Origin: Dyadobacter luteus
GTDB lineage: Bacteria; Bacteroidota; Bacteroidia; Cytophagales; Spirosomataceae
Assembly: GCF_003383615.1 (NCBI RefSeq)
Contig: NZ_QNUL01000009.1
Span: 1 to 64,000 of the forward strand
Length of the DNA stretch: 64,000 nt
Reading direction: 5' to 3'
Shown here: positions 16,610-27,173 of the stretch, in pieces
Position numbering within the stretch: the first letter of the stretch is position 1
Layout of the letters: every line of letters starts with the position of its first letter
Position numbers and translations under genes: made by a program
The notes under the pieces: model-generated
Database searches by the model: none
What the model was told of the DNA's origin: nothing
Seen by the model: the letters and a program-made list of their open reading frames with translations, nothing else

Positions 16610-17416
16610 ATGAAAAGAATTTTAGTGCCTTGTAATTTTTCTTCCTACGCTGAAAAAGCATTTCGATTTGCATTGCAGCTGGCAGAGAAAAGCGAAGGGC
16701 GTCTATTTGTTTGCACCATTATCAGTGAGCCGGATGCCCTTCCGACTAAGAGTTCCATGAGCGAAGAGATTGCGCGCGAAAAATTTGCAGATTTCATCAT
16801 GAGGATCAATCCCGGAGACGTACCGGTGGAACATCATATACACGCAGGCAAAATTACTGTAGCTGTATCAGAGCTGGTCGAAGCCCTTGCGATTGATCTC
16901 GTAGTGATGGGAACTCAGGGCTCACGTGGCTGGCAGGAAGCATTTATGGGATCCAACATTGGTAAAGTGGTGCGTACATGCCCTATTCCTGTGGTTGCAG
17001 TTAAAAATGATACGACGCTTTCCAGGATAAAGAACATTGTATTCCCTTGCGGTATGAAGCCTGAGGAAGAGCAACTACTCAGTAAGGTTAAAATGTTACA
17101 GGAGTTTTTTGACGCGCGACTACATCTTTTGTATGTCAATACACATCCGCGCCGTGATAATCAGCAAAGTATGCAGCATTTACAAAAGCTTGCTTCCCAA
17201 TACCAGCTGCATCATTTCAATATACATGTTGTACACAGCGCTATCGAAAAAGATGGCATTCTACAATTCGCACGGGAAATGAATGCGGACCTGATCGCTA
17301 TGGGCACCCATGGTAACCGCAATCCGGGCAATATGTATGTCAGCAGTATAGCCGCCGATATCGTCAATTATGCTCCGACTATGACCTGGACGTGCGCTAC
17401 CGAAAGACGGGAATAG
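16610..17416 (+). CDS. Universal stress protein, tandem UspA domains
   Basis: A 268-residue cytoplasmic protein built of two UspA folds (about 1-140 and 145-268). The first has the ATP-binding loop signature GTQGSRGWQEAFMGSNIGKV followed by PIPVVAVK; the second has MGTHGNRNPGNMYVSSIA but ends in PTMTWTCA instead of the usual PVL/TV motif. Double-domain Usp proteins bind nucleotide and help stress survival. It has its own promoter and no obvious partner. Confidence 0.9.
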   Translation: MKRILVPCNFSSYAEKAFRFALQLAEKSEGRLFVCTIISEPDALPTKSSMSEEIAREKFADFIMRINPGDVPVEHHIHAGKITVAVSELVEALAIDLVVMGTQGSRGWQEAFMGSNIGKVVRTCPIPVVAVKNDTTLSRIKNIVFPCGMKPEEEQLLSKVKMLQEFFDARLHLLYVNTHPRRDNQQSMQHLQKLASQYQLHHFNIHVVHSAIEKDGILQFAREMNADLIAMGTHGNRNPGNMYVSSIAADIVNYAPTMTWTCATERRE

Positions 17417-17487
17417 AATTACGGACTGACAGGATAAATCCGGCCTAAAACTTCCTTGTTCGGGAATTTGATGGTAACTTAGCCGAC

Positions 17488-17661
17488 ATGGCAAGTGAGA
17501 TCAATACATCCACGACTGAAAAATCCTTTACACTGCGCAAAGTTGCGACAGGCTGGAACAGTACTGTCTTCTGCGTTATGCCGGCTACCATCTTCTGTAC
17601 CAGGCTTTATTACGTTTCCAATTTCAAGGACTTCAATACGCTGGCCCCGGACCTAATCTGA
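17488..17661 (+). CDS. Possible small protein, 57 residues
   Basis: An ATG-started frame of 57 codons with two cysteines in its central FCVMPATIFCTRLYY stretch, starting 71 bases after the Usp stop. No family is recognised and no clear promoter box or terminator supports it. The 456-base gap from 17417 to 17872 holds nothing else that I can support. Given only as a candidate. Confidence 0.25.
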   Translation: MASEINTSTTEKSFTLRKVATGWNSTVFCVMPATIFCTRLYYVSNFKDFNTLAPDLI

Positions 17662-17872
17662 TTTTCAGGATTCGGGGAACATCGCAGCCTGCATCACTTT
17701 CTGACAAATAACGTATCAGTATGGCTAAGACCATAGCTGCTGGCTCATACGCGTTCGTTGTCAGCTCAATTGTTTAATCCGTCTTTGTATCAGGCTGTTT
17801 GCTTGCTTTTTGAGCATGCTCAACAATTTTTATTCTTTTTACATTCATGTGCAGCAGCACAACAGAAATACT

Positions 17873-18253
17873 ATGAGTTTATCTAAAACACCTGTAATCA
17901 TCTCGGAAGGAGATTATAAGTTACTCAAACAATTTGCAGAACAATTTCCGGCTCACGGACAGGATAAAGAAATGACGCTATCGTATGAGCTCAACCGGGC
18001 TGTTATCGTAGAAAATGATGAGTTACCGGAAGGCTGCGTAAGACTGAATTCAACAGTGAAGGTACGTGAACTCACGGCCAATCAGGATATGGAATTTTCA
18101 ATAGTGATGCCTTCATTGGCCGATATGAATCAACGGAAAATCTCTGTACTGACACCCATGGGAGCGGCGCTGATCGGGCTTTGCAAAGGAGAAAAAGTAA
18201 AATGGCAAATGCCATCCGGACTAAGGCATTTTGAGATACTGGAGGTGATCTGA
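17873..18253 (+). CDS. GreA/GreB-like (Rnk-type) elongation factor family protein
   Basis: A 126-residue protein with the C-terminal FKBP-like domain of Gre factors: VRLNSTVKVRELTANQDMEFSIVMP, then MGAALIGLCKGEKVKWQMPSG and a final FEILEV. It lacks the full coiled coil of GreA, which makes it Rnk-like. Such proteins bind RNA polymerase or regulate nucleoside diphosphate kinase. The start is ATG 17873; an upstream in-frame ATG at 17810 would add a run unlike the family. Closed by a strong terminator. Confidence 0.85.
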   Translation: MSLSKTPVIISEGDYKLLKQFAEQFPAHGQDKEMTLSYELNRAVIVENDELPEGCVRLNSTVKVRELTANQDMEFSIVMPSLADMNQRKISVLTPMGAALIGLCKGEKVKWQMPSGLRHFEILEVI

Positions 18254-18326
18254 TCCGGATTTAAAAGTCATTATTAGGTATAACAAGCCGATTAATCATC
18301 GTAAAACACTGAAATTAAAGTCTAAT

Positions 18327-18365
18327 TGCCGTAAGCATATAACAGCATATGCTTACGGCATTTTT
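18327..18365 (+). terminator. Rho-independent terminator
   Basis: A perfect 14-bp stem (TGCCGTAAGCATAT with its complement) around a six-base loop is followed by TTTTT, 70 bases after the Gre-like gene. Confidence 0.9.
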
Positions 18366-18459
18366 CTTAAATGGATACAACATAATTAAATGGGAACCGG
18401 GTAGTAACCGTTTGAAACTTTCATTCGACAAATTCCAAACTAGTTGTATACATTTTACT

Positions 18460-18467
18460 TATTTTTG
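18460..18467 (+). promoter_or_regulatory. -7 promoter box (TATTTTTG) for the first giant repeat protein
   Basis: TATTTTTG fits TAnnTTTG and lies 21 bases before the ATG at 18489. This supports the ATG as start over the TTG at 18444, which is upstream of the promoter. Confidence 0.5.
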
Positions 18468-18488
18468 GATAAAATAGATCGCCTCTAC

Positions 18489-21400
18489 ATGAAAAACTTC
18501 TTCCTGCTGTTGCTGATGTTACTCGGCTTACAAGTTAAACTATTTGCTCAGGCACCTTCAATAACAATCACTTACCCGGAACCCGTTTGTCTGAATTCCG
18601 TTCAGAAGGTTCAGGTTGCTATCGCAGGCAGCTTCAACTCAAACAACAAGTTCACGGTTCAGGTCAGAATTTCTGACAATACACCAGTATTATCAGAAAT
18701 TCCAGCGGAACTCATCGAAGGCAAAATTCATGTCATGTATTCCGATTCGAGCTTATCCGTTCCCCCATATATCCAGATCAGAATCCTATCCACTTCACCA
18801 AAGGTGGAAAGCAACTGGTACAATACGAAGATTCATACAAAAGGGATTGTTCAGTTATCAACCTTTCAACCAGATTCTATCAACGCCGGAGAAGACCTTC
18901 TGCTGAAGTTCAGGACATTCAGTTCCAGCTCCGCACAGATTGTACTAAACGACGGTTCATCATACGGTCTTGATTCATTTCTATCTGGTTATGTTGACCA
19001 TATGCGGCGAAAAGCAACAAATGTCTCTACCCCTTTTACGATTGCCAGAGCCGAGAATATTTGTGGTGTGATGAAGTCAGGAGGAGAAGCGAAGGCGTAC
19101 ATTAATCCTACCTCCTTAAAAGTGATATCCGTACATCCGGAAACTACCTGCGAAGGAAGCGAAATAAAAGTTAGTTATTCAACCTTCGGCCAGGCTCTGC
19201 CCACTTCAGCAAAGTATAAATTAAGAATTACCGTTTACACTGGCGACAGCAAAACTGTAGAGGTACCGGCAGTATTGAAAGATAACTTACTTACCGCCAC
19301 TTTTCCAACGTCTTTCAATGTATCATCCAGAGGCGAATACAAGCTAAGAATTATAGCAGATAACCCTGCTATTGTGGGGTTGGAGAGTGACTATTCTTTC
19401 TATGTTCATCCCAAGGCCGGAGCGTCTGTTAATACAACCAGCAAAACAATAAACATCGGTGAGAAAGTACAGGTAGGTGTATCCTTTTCAGGTATACCTC
19501 CTTTCTCCGCAACTCTTCAGGACGGAACTGAGATTGCAGCTAACTTCAATTATCAGACTGAAGTCAGACCTGCCAAAACCACATCTTACAGCGTAAAAAG
19601 TTTTAGCTCGGGCTGTGGAATGACACCTGTTACAGCTCCGTCTTCAGCAATGCTGGTGACTGTCCGACCCGGAATTTATATGGATCCCACCGAAGAAACC
19701 AAAAACCTGTGTGAAGGAACATTGGTGAAAGTGAAAGTGCTTTCGAATGTGGACTTTAATGCAAATGCGACATTTAAAGTGAATGCACTTGTCGGCAATA
19801 CCACTGCCTATTCTTTCCCCGCCACTAAAGTTGGTGATTATCTGGAGTTTCGCATTCCGGCACTTCCGGAAAATATTGACCGTACTTTGAGCTATGACAA
19901 GGTGAACGGACTGAGTATTTCGACAACAAACCCGGAATACACCTCTGAAAGATCCGACGGATACGTACTGCGAAGTAAACCTGGTGCTACAGTATTGCCT
20001 CACTCAGAATTGATATATAAAACTCCTTCCCTTGCAATGTTCGGCTATACATTACACGGCAAAGGACCTTTTACCATTGTAGACGAATTTGACAAAACGC
20101 ACTACATAGAAGGCGCGGAAGCATGGTATCCTGAGTTTTATGTAGAGAAAACCTCGGACTTTAAACTTAAATCAATAAGCAATGCCTGTTCCCGAAATGA
20201 AACGCTACCTACAATTCGCCTATCACTTGATACAACAGGATCTGCCACCGGAATACATCTTAAGCCACTAAACTCATCAGTTTGTGCTCAGGACAGTGTC
20301 GAAATCACATTTCTGACAACAGGTAAGTTCCAGCACGATAATACATTCAGAATTGAGGGCTATACCAATTGCTGTAATTTTCAGACTTTTGCTACAGTTA
20401 ATAAGCCTGGCACTTACAAAATTAAGATACCGGCAAGTCAGGCCGGCACGGCGTCTCTTAGAATAGCTTCGTCCAATCCCGCTATGTTGAGCAAAACGAT
20501 TCAGACTGAACTGCATTCGACTTTAGAGAATTTCAGCATACGTCCATTCGGAACACCATCCGAACCCGCAGAACTGCTTGGTAGTGGACAGTTTCCCCTT
20601 ACCGTAACTAATGAGCGTAACGACAGGCTATATTCCTTTACTTATTCAGATGGGGTCACAGAAAAAACGCTGGACTTTCCCCGATATGACAGAACAGTAT
20701 ATCTGCCCAATCCGCCAGCAGGAAGTACCACAGCCTTCACTATTAAATCGGCGACAAACAAGTGCGGCACATTTCCCGTCAACATCACAACCTACCTGCG
20801 CACTGTACCCTATCGTATCACAGTGGGCGGTATATCTCCAAGGGACCTGGATGCATGTCAAAACGGTCATCTTAGTATTCCTTTTGTTACAACCGGAGGT
20901 GATGCTGCGAAAGCCAGCTTTTCATTACAAATTGCGAAGGACAAGAGCACGGAATTTACAGATTTGGCAAAGAATATTACCGCACGTCAGTTTGATGTAA
21001 AAATTCCTACGGATTTCGCTACGGGTCTATATCAAATAAGAGTCACATCGTCAGAAGGAGGGGTATCAAATCTTGTGAATCTCAGAATCGGGAGTTCTCC
21101 AAGTGCAGTTTTGACCACTACCGAAAAAGATCCGATTGTGCTGAATTCGGGGTCAGGTATAGCCTCCGCAACAACCTTTACCGGTACTCCTTACTGGACC
21201 GTGATCTATGAAAACGGTTATAAGCAGGTTACCAGCGAAAACCCTTATACAAGAATCCTATCAGCCCAGAATGCGAAAGAATTTTCCATTATATCGGTTT
21301 ATAATAATTGTGGTTATGGACCTGTGTCGGGTAAAATTGCGGTAAAAGTGAATCCCGATCTGAACATTTATACTGACGCACAGGAGGTGTGTGAAGGCGA

Positions 21401-22733
21401 GAGCGTGGATGTGCGATATGACCTGCGCGGTGATGCAACGCTTACGAACGACTACATTCGTTTTCAATTAGAAGATACTCAAAGCGGCAAGGTGATCAAT
21501 CTGGATTCAACAAGAATCAAATCCGGAAGCATTACCTTGAAATTGCCAGCGATCCTTACGGGGAATTTCTACGATTTCCGCGCCACAGTTCAGAGTTACA
21601 GTTTGACGGCTACCGCGAAATTGACTATTAAATCCAAAGTAGATGTAACACTTTCCGGAAATACCACCATAAATGCCGGTGATGCTACCCAAATTCAAAT
21701 ACAAAGCAATAAGCAGGCAAATGAACCTATCCAGTACAGATTATCGGATGGAACAGCAGGTACTTTTTACGGAGGTTCAGGCAATAGAGAAACCGATATT
21801 AGAGTAACACCATCTGTCACAACAATCTATTCTATTGTATCTGCCAATAACGGATGCGGAGAGGGAAAAAAATCGGGAGCGGCTATTGTAGAGGTTAATC
21901 CATCAGGCAGTAAAAGCGTAACAACAACGGGTTGGGATGCCTATGAAGGATCGGCATTTTGTTTGGGAGATGCTTTTTTGGTCACCTACACTCAAAAAGG
22001 CAGTTTTTCTTCCGGTAATACCATGACTGTTCAAATTTCGGACACAACCGGTAGGAATTTTAAATCAGTAACGACAATTGGTAATTCTTCTCCGTTGAGA
22101 GCAACAGTGCCTGCAGATTTATTTATTGGCAAAAAATACAGGATCAGGGTTGTAGCTTCCGACGCAGGCACAGCCAGTGGTGCTTATGAATTTCCACTCT
22201 CTGCAGGCCGGAAGGCAACAATCCGGTTTGCATCAGAATCAGTAATTTCGGATGCTTCCAATATTCAGAAAGCAGTAGTATTGCTAGACGGAACAGGACC
22301 ATGGGACTACACTTATGGCAGTGATCTTCACAGTAATATGGAATATTCACGCACCCCCGTTGATACGATTTACTTCCCGCAAAATTCCACAGCTGAATAT
22401 TATAAACTCTTCAGCGTATCGAATCAATGCGGCCCCGGGGTGATAGGAACTCCTAATACAATCAGGTTGTCGGTGATAACGGGTGAAGCTGGTTATACGC
22501 CATCTCAGATCTTGGTGGCCCCCAACCCGACACAAGATCAGCTGATTATAAAATTTCCGGATCCTACTATCCGGACAATCACATTGATAAATTCCACGGG
22601 CGTCGTTGTACTCCGGGAGGAAATAGCTGTCAAGGAAAAACAAATCAGTGTACATCACTTACCATCAGGAATTTATATTCTAAATATTGAAGGTAAAAAC
22701 TTAAAATCTGTGCATAAAATTCTAAAACAGTAA
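18489..22733 (+). CDS. Giant exported seven-repeat protein with T9SS C-terminal sorting domain (copy 1)
   Basis: A 1414-residue protein with a signal peptide (MKNFFLLLLMLLGLQVKLFAQ) and a C-terminal type A sorting domain (about the last 75 residues, VAPNPTQDQLIIKFPD ... GIYILNIEG), so it is exported by type IX secretion and anchored or released at the surface. The body is seven tandem units of about 190 residues. Each starts with a Cys-containing beta module (VCLNSVQKVQV, TCEGSEIKVSY, LCEGTLVKVKV and so on) and continues with a module ending in an N-x-CG motif. Immunoglobulin-like folds are likely. No catalytic site is seen; adhesion or a structural role is inferred. A paralogue follows. Confidence 0.88.
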   Translation: MKNFFLLLLMLLGLQVKLFAQAPSITITYPEPVCLNSVQKVQVAIAGSFNSNNKFTVQVRISDNTPVLSEIPAELIEGKIHVMYSDSSLSVPPYIQIRILSTSPKVESNWYNTKIHTKGIVQLSTFQPDSINAGEDLLLKFRTFSSSSAQIVLNDGSSYGLDSFLSGYVDHMRRKATNVSTPFTIARAENICGVMKSGGEAKAYINPTSLKVISVHPETTCEGSEIKVSYSTFGQALPTSAKYKLRITVYTGDSKTVEVPAVLKDNLLTATFPTSFNVSSRGEYKLRIIADNPAIVGLESDYSFYVHPKAGASVNTTSKTINIGEKVQVGVSFSGIPPFSATLQDGTEIAANFNYQTEVRPAKTTSYSVKSFSSGCGMTPVTAPSSAMLVTVRPGIYMDPTEETKNLCEGTLVKVKVLSNVDFNANATFKVNALVGNTTAYSFPATKVGDYLEFRIPALPENIDRTLSYDKVNGLSISTTNPEYTSERSDGYVLRSKPGATVLPHSELIYKTPSLAMFGYTLHGKGPFTIVDEFDKTHYIEGAEAWYPEFYVEKTSDFKLKSISNACSRNETLPTIRLSLDTTGSATGIHLKPLNSSVCAQDSVEITFLTTGKFQHDNTFRIEGYTNCCNFQTFATVNKPGTYKIKIPASQAGTASLRIASSNPAMLSKTIQTELHSTLENFSIRPFGTPSEPAELLGSGQFPLTVTNERNDRLYSFTYSDGVTEKTLDFPRYDRTVYLPNPPAGSTTAFTIKSATNKCGTFPVNITTYLRTVPYRITVGGISPRDLDACQNGHLSIPFVTTGGDAAKASFSLQIAKDKSTEFTDLAKNITARQFDVKIPTDFATGLYQIRVTSSEGGVSNLVNLRIGSSPSAVLTTTEKDPIVLNSGSGIASATTFTGTPYWTVIYENGYKQVTSENPYTRILSAQNAKEFSIISVYNNCGYGPVSGKIAVKVNPDLNIYTDAQEVCEGESVDVRYDLRGDATLTNDYIRFQLEDTQSGKVINLDSTRIKSGSITLKLPAILTGNFYDFRATVQSYSLTATAKLTIKSKVDVTLSGNTTINAGDATQIQIQSNKQANEPIQYRLSDGTAGTFYGGSGNRETDIRVTPSVTTIYSIVSANNGCGEGKKSGAAIVEVNPSGSKSVTTTGWDAYEGSAFCLGDAFLVTYTQKGSFSSGNTMTVQISDTTGRNFKSVTTIGNSSPLRATVPADLFIGKKYRIRVVASDAGTASGAYEFPLSAGRKATIRFASESVISDASNIQKAVVLLDGTGPWDYTYGSDLHSNMEYSRTPVDTIYFPQNSTAEYYKLFSVSNQCGPGVIGTPNTIRLSVITGEAGYTPSQILVAPNPTQDQLIIKFPDPTIRTITLINSTGVVVLREEIAVKEKQISVHHLPSGIYILNIEGKNLKSVHKILKQ

Positions 22734-22794
22734 CAGCTACTCTACTTTTATTCACAGCTAACATAAGTACCTCTCCTTCATGAACTTTTATATA

Positions 22795-25700
22795 ATGAAA
22801 CTCACTATTCGTCTGCTTCTGCTACTGATTGTAATTCCGCTTGTTGCAAAAGCCCAAAACACAATCACTGTCGGGTATGCCTTTAAATCTGCCTGCCTGG
22901 GCAACGTACATAAAATACCTGTGACTCTTTCGGGAAACTTTGCGCCAGACAACAAGTTTACGATTCAGATAAGAGAGACAGCCACCTCGCCAATCCTGGC
23001 TACGCTGCCGGCAACTTTGCAGAGTGAGAACATGGAAGTTACCTTCCGGGATTCGACCCTGTCGCTTTATTCATCGGTAGAATTCAGAATTGTTGCTTCA
23101 TCTCCCAGCACTGAAAGTACATGGAGCAACACTACGATTCATACCAAAGGACGCATACAGCTTAGCCCGGCAATATCAGATACGATTAACCTCGGTGAAG
23201 AGTTACCGATCAAATTCATTACCAGAAGCAGCACAGAGGTGGATGTTACGCTTAACGATGGCTCATCTTTTGAGCTCACATCTTACTCCCCCTCCGACTA
23301 CATAAGTTTCCATCAAATTAAGGCACACACCAACGAACCGTTCTATATTAAAACGGCCACGAACGATTGTGGCGCAATGCTCACAAGCGGTCAAATTAAG
23401 CCTGTTGCCAATCCGATTTCTATTCAAACCACTTCGACAAACGCCGCGAGTATCTGTGAGGGGAGCCAGGTCAGTATCTCGTATTCACTCGTCGGGCGCG
23501 TACTACCGGAAAACGGGAAATACAGAGTCCGCTTCCGATCCGTTCCCAATCGGTTTCGGCCAGAGAATCCATTCGTAGCTGAAGCACCAGCTGAACTAAA
23601 AAATGGCAGGATCATAACACACTTTCCCGAAAACCTGAAATTGAACACTCAAACCAGTTTCCAGGTAATGATACTTGCAGACGATCAGCAAATAGTGGGC
23701 TCTCCCGGCACTTATATCGTGACTGTTTACCCTAAACCAGCAGTTGATTTCTATACACCTGATCCGATAATCAACGTGGGAGATGAAACCCGCGTTGGCG
23801 TCATCTTTAAAGGAGTGCCACCTTTCTCTGCAGAACTTAGCGATGGTTCTGTCATATCAGCATCGTATACAGGAGAGGTATATCTCAATAAACAACCTGA
23901 CAAGACAACCGCCTATACTATCAAATCTTTCTCAACAGGGTGTGGTATTACAAACCTTGCTGCCCCTAAAGTGATGACGGTTCGGGTACTTGATGGCATC
24001 GCCATGATGCGGGAGCAAAATCTTCAGATATACTGTGCAGGAAGTACCTCCAAAATTCGGATCAAAGCCAGTGGAAGTTATGGACCTAACACTTCCTATA
24101 CCGTCCACGCCTACTATGGCCCTTCTAAACAATATAATTTTCCTGCAAGCAGAAACGGAGAGTACCTTGAATTCGTGATTCCGGAATTACCTGCCGGTAC
24201 AGATCCTTCCATGTCTTATGATGGTCTGAATGGCTTTTATGTTTCCAGCAATAATCCGTCCCATCGATCTTCCCAATATGGCAATTATCTGATTCAGAGC
24301 AAGCCATCTATGGTCCCGTCGGAATATAATAAATATGTGTACGATGAACCACAACTTGTTCCCTTATCATTTAATATTTACGGAAAATGGCCCTTCAAAA
24401 TTGAAGATGAAAAAGGTAACATTACTACAGTTCAAAATGACTGGTGGAGGCCTGAAATTTATCTGGATAAAACGAAAGAGTTCAAGATAAAATCAATTAG
24501 TAATTCCTGTTTTAAGACAGAAAACATTCCCCCGACCCGTATCACACTCACCAGCGACTCAGCACCAGGGCTTTATCTGGAGCCCTTAACGCCGGTGGTA
24601 TGCTATAGCGACAGTATTGAAGTTACTTTTTCCGCTCCTGGAAACTTCACTCAGGAAAATTTCTTTCATATACAGGTGGCTATCAACTGTTGTAATTTCA
24701 CCACTTTGAAAACTGTTCGCTCGGGTGGTACCTACAAAGTAAAACTACCAGCCGGCATGGAGGAGTACCCCCATCCTGTTTCATTTAAAGTGGTTTCGGT
24801 CAACCCTTTTTTTACTAGCGAGACGCGCCAGATTAAGGTGAACACACCATTGAAAAAATTTACCGTCTCCAGGGAAGGCTCAGAAAAAGAGCCTGTTCTG
24901 ATGCTGGAATCTTCCGACCCCATGTTGTATTTCGGTGCATCCGGAGGAAATGTTACCTCCATAACCTATTTAGAAGATCTCACTGAAAAATCCGCTCAGT
25001 TTGAGAACCCCGATAACCTGGGTTTTAAAATTACTCCACCGGTTGGCAAAACAACTAAGTATACATTACAATCAATTACTAACAGTTGCGGAACACAATA
25101 TGGCTCTGTTTCCACCTACGTGAAGGTCGTTCCATTTAAGATCCAATTACCAGGTTTTGTTACATCCAGAGATATATTTTGTAGTGGAAGCCAAATCAGT
25201 ATTCCATTCGGTATTGAAAATGGCACTCTTGGTTCATCATCATTTTCCTTACAGATTTCCAAAAAAGATGAGATCAATTATCAAACTATTGCTTCTGTGG
25301 AAAGCTCAGGCATATTCAACACAAAATTACCATCAGACCTATCCGCGGGTGACTATAAAATGAAGGTGATCTCTTCCAGTGGTGCAGAGTCTAATGTGGT
25401 TAACTTTTATGTTGTTGTATTGCCGGGAGCTACCATTTCCAGTCCTCTTCCTCAGCCAATTTCAACAGAAAATAATACCTCTGTTGATCTGAAGTTAGAC
25501 TTTACAGGCTCCAGTCCATGGACTGCCGTTTTTGAAGACAATAGCAGCCAGACCACAAACCTGAATCCTGACATAAGAAAAGCTTTGGTGAAGACGGGGC
25601 GGAATTTTGAGTTAAAAACTGTTTACAATATGTGTGGTTACGGTCCTGTATCAGGGTCAGTGGCGGTTAAAGTCAACGCTGCACTCAATGTATCGACATA

Positions 25701-27057
25701 TGAGCAAACTGCCTGCAAAGGGAACAATTTCGTTCTTAATTATGAACTGGTCGGTGACGTTGACCTTTCTGATGACTACATCCGCTTCGAGCTCTTTGAT
25801 CCTGCAACTTCGAAAAGCATATTGTTGGATAGTACAAAAATCAGACAAGGTAAAATAGAACTGAAGATACCCGTAAATCTCACAGGCAGTCATTATCAGA
25901 TCAACTGCACAGTCCGGAACACTAAGCTTTCAACCCTAATATATATAGCACTGACACGTCCTGTGGAAGTCACTCTGACGGGAAATACAACTATCAACAA
26001 TGGTGAGCGAACCCAACTTGCTGTCAGGAGTAACAGCGCGATTGCGGAAACGGTTAGCTATGTACTTTCCAATGGTAGCACAGGCAGTTTTGTAGGAGGA
26101 GGATCTGGTTTTTCATATATTGAAGTAAGGCCCGCTGTGACAACAACCTATACACTTTCTTCTGTATCCAACAGCTGTGGAGCTGGCAAGGTATCGGGTG
26201 TTGTTACAGTGGAGGTTAATCCGGAGAGTACCAAAACAATCGTTGTTAATGGTTTTTCTTCTAATTCAATGGGGCTTTGTACAGGCGACTCCCTGTTTGT
26301 CCAATTTACTGCCAGGGGAGCATTTACAGCAAATAACGCCATGACAATACAGTTGTCTGATACAACCGGGAAAAATTTCAGATCCCTTGTGACAAACGGC
26401 ACGCAGTCGCCTTTACGGGCTCTGATTCCAAGTGACTTGTCTGCAGGAAAGCATTACCGTCTGCGCATAGTGGCTTCAGATCCCGGAACTGCCAGCAGTG
26501 CATATGCATATCCTTTTGTAGTTTCTAACAAGTCATCTGCTCATTTCGCCTCCGAATCCGCGCTTTACAATGGAATTGATAACCCTCTCGTGATCGTTTT
26601 GCTTGAAGGTGGAGGTCCCTGGCGATACGGATTGTCATCAGGGAATAGCAGTATTATTCAAACCAGATATAGCTCAAATGCTGTTGATTCCGTTTATTTG
26701 ACACAGGCATCACCAGGCCAAACCTATACACTTGTGAATGTTTACAATGATTGCGGAGCGGGTACGGTTAAAAGTCCGGCGAGTATTACGGTTTCTGTTT
26801 TAACAGCAGAGCCCTCACCGGTTCGTCCCATGGTTACTTTTGGCCCCAACCCATCCAGCGACAAGGTGATTCTTAAATTTGCGTCCGCTGCATCGCGCAA
26901 AATCAAGCTGTCAGATTTGAGAGGCATTACACTTCAGACAAAACAAGCAACAGGAAAAGATGAAGAAGTAGATTTAAGAGCTCTTTCGCCAGGCATCTAT
27001 TTAATAAATATTGAAGAGAAAAATGCCAGTACTGTTTTAAAGGTTATCAAGCAATGA
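22795..27057 (+). CDS. Giant exported seven-repeat protein with T9SS C-terminal sorting domain (copy 2)
   Basis: A 1420-residue paralogue of the preceding gene, 61 bases downstream. It has a signal peptide (MKLTIRLLLLLIVIPLVAKA), seven repeats opening with ACLGN, ICEGS, YCAGS, VCYSD, FCSGS, ACKGN and LCTGD, and a sorting tail (FGPNPSSDKVILKF ... PGIYLINIEEK). Repeats correspond one to one with those of copy 1; for example the fourth repeat of both contains NCCNF. The duplication therefore copied the whole gene after the repeats had diverged. The ATG at 22795 begins the signal peptide. The two are probably co-transcribed. Confidence 0.88.
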   Translation: MKLTIRLLLLLIVIPLVAKAQNTITVGYAFKSACLGNVHKIPVTLSGNFAPDNKFTIQIRETATSPILATLPATLQSENMEVTFRDSTLSLYSSVEFRIVASSPSTESTWSNTTIHTKGRIQLSPAISDTINLGEELPIKFITRSSTEVDVTLNDGSSFELTSYSPSDYISFHQIKAHTNEPFYIKTATNDCGAMLTSGQIKPVANPISIQTTSTNAASICEGSQVSISYSLVGRVLPENGKYRVRFRSVPNRFRPENPFVAEAPAELKNGRIITHFPENLKLNTQTSFQVMILADDQQIVGSPGTYIVTVYPKPAVDFYTPDPIINVGDETRVGVIFKGVPPFSAELSDGSVISASYTGEVYLNKQPDKTTAYTIKSFSTGCGITNLAAPKVMTVRVLDGIAMMREQNLQIYCAGSTSKIRIKASGSYGPNTSYTVHAYYGPSKQYNFPASRNGEYLEFVIPELPAGTDPSMSYDGLNGFYVSSNNPSHRSSQYGNYLIQSKPSMVPSEYNKYVYDEPQLVPLSFNIYGKWPFKIEDEKGNITTVQNDWWRPEIYLDKTKEFKIKSISNSCFKTENIPPTRITLTSDSAPGLYLEPLTPVVCYSDSIEVTFSAPGNFTQENFFHIQVAINCCNFTTLKTVRSGGTYKVKLPAGMEEYPHPVSFKVVSVNPFFTSETRQIKVNTPLKKFTVSREGSEKEPVLMLESSDPMLYFGASGGNVTSITYLEDLTEKSAQFENPDNLGFKITPPVGKTTKYTLQSITNSCGTQYGSVSTYVKVVPFKIQLPGFVTSRDIFCSGSQISIPFGIENGTLGSSSFSLQISKKDEINYQTIASVESSGIFNTKLPSDLSAGDYKMKVISSSGAESNVVNFYVVVLPGATISSPLPQPISTENNTSVDLKLDFTGSSPWTAVFEDNSSQTTNLNPDIRKALVKTGRNFELKTVYNMCGYGPVSGSVAVKVNAALNVSTYEQTACKGNNFVLNYELVGDVDLSDDYIRFELFDPATSKSILLDSTKIRQGKIELKIPVNLTGSHYQINCTVRNTKLSTLIYIALTRPVEVTLTGNTTINNGERTQLAVRSNSAIAETVSYVLSNGSTGSFVGGGSGFSYIEVRPAVTTTYTLSSVSNSCGAGKVSGVVTVEVNPESTKTIVVNGFSSNSMGLCTGDSLFVQFTARGAFTANNAMTIQLSDTTGKNFRSLVTNGTQSPLRALIPSDLSAGKHYRLRIVASDPGTASSAYAYPFVVSNKSSAHFASESALYNGIDNPLVIVLLEGGGPWRYGLSSGNSSIIQTRYSSNAVDSVYLTQASPGQTYTLVNVYNDCGAGTVKSPASITVSVLTAEPSPVRPMVTFGPNPSSDKVILKFASAASRKIKLSDLRGITLQTKQATGKDEEVDLRALSPGIYLINIEEKNASTVLKVIKQ

Positions 27058-27173
27058 TTCCCCGAAACAGAATAAGAACCCATAGGACATTTCGGTAATG
27101 CAGGGCATGTACTTCGTATCGGCTTTCTGCTGTTCCATCTTCCACCAACACTGAGGACAAAGCAGCGGAAGTT

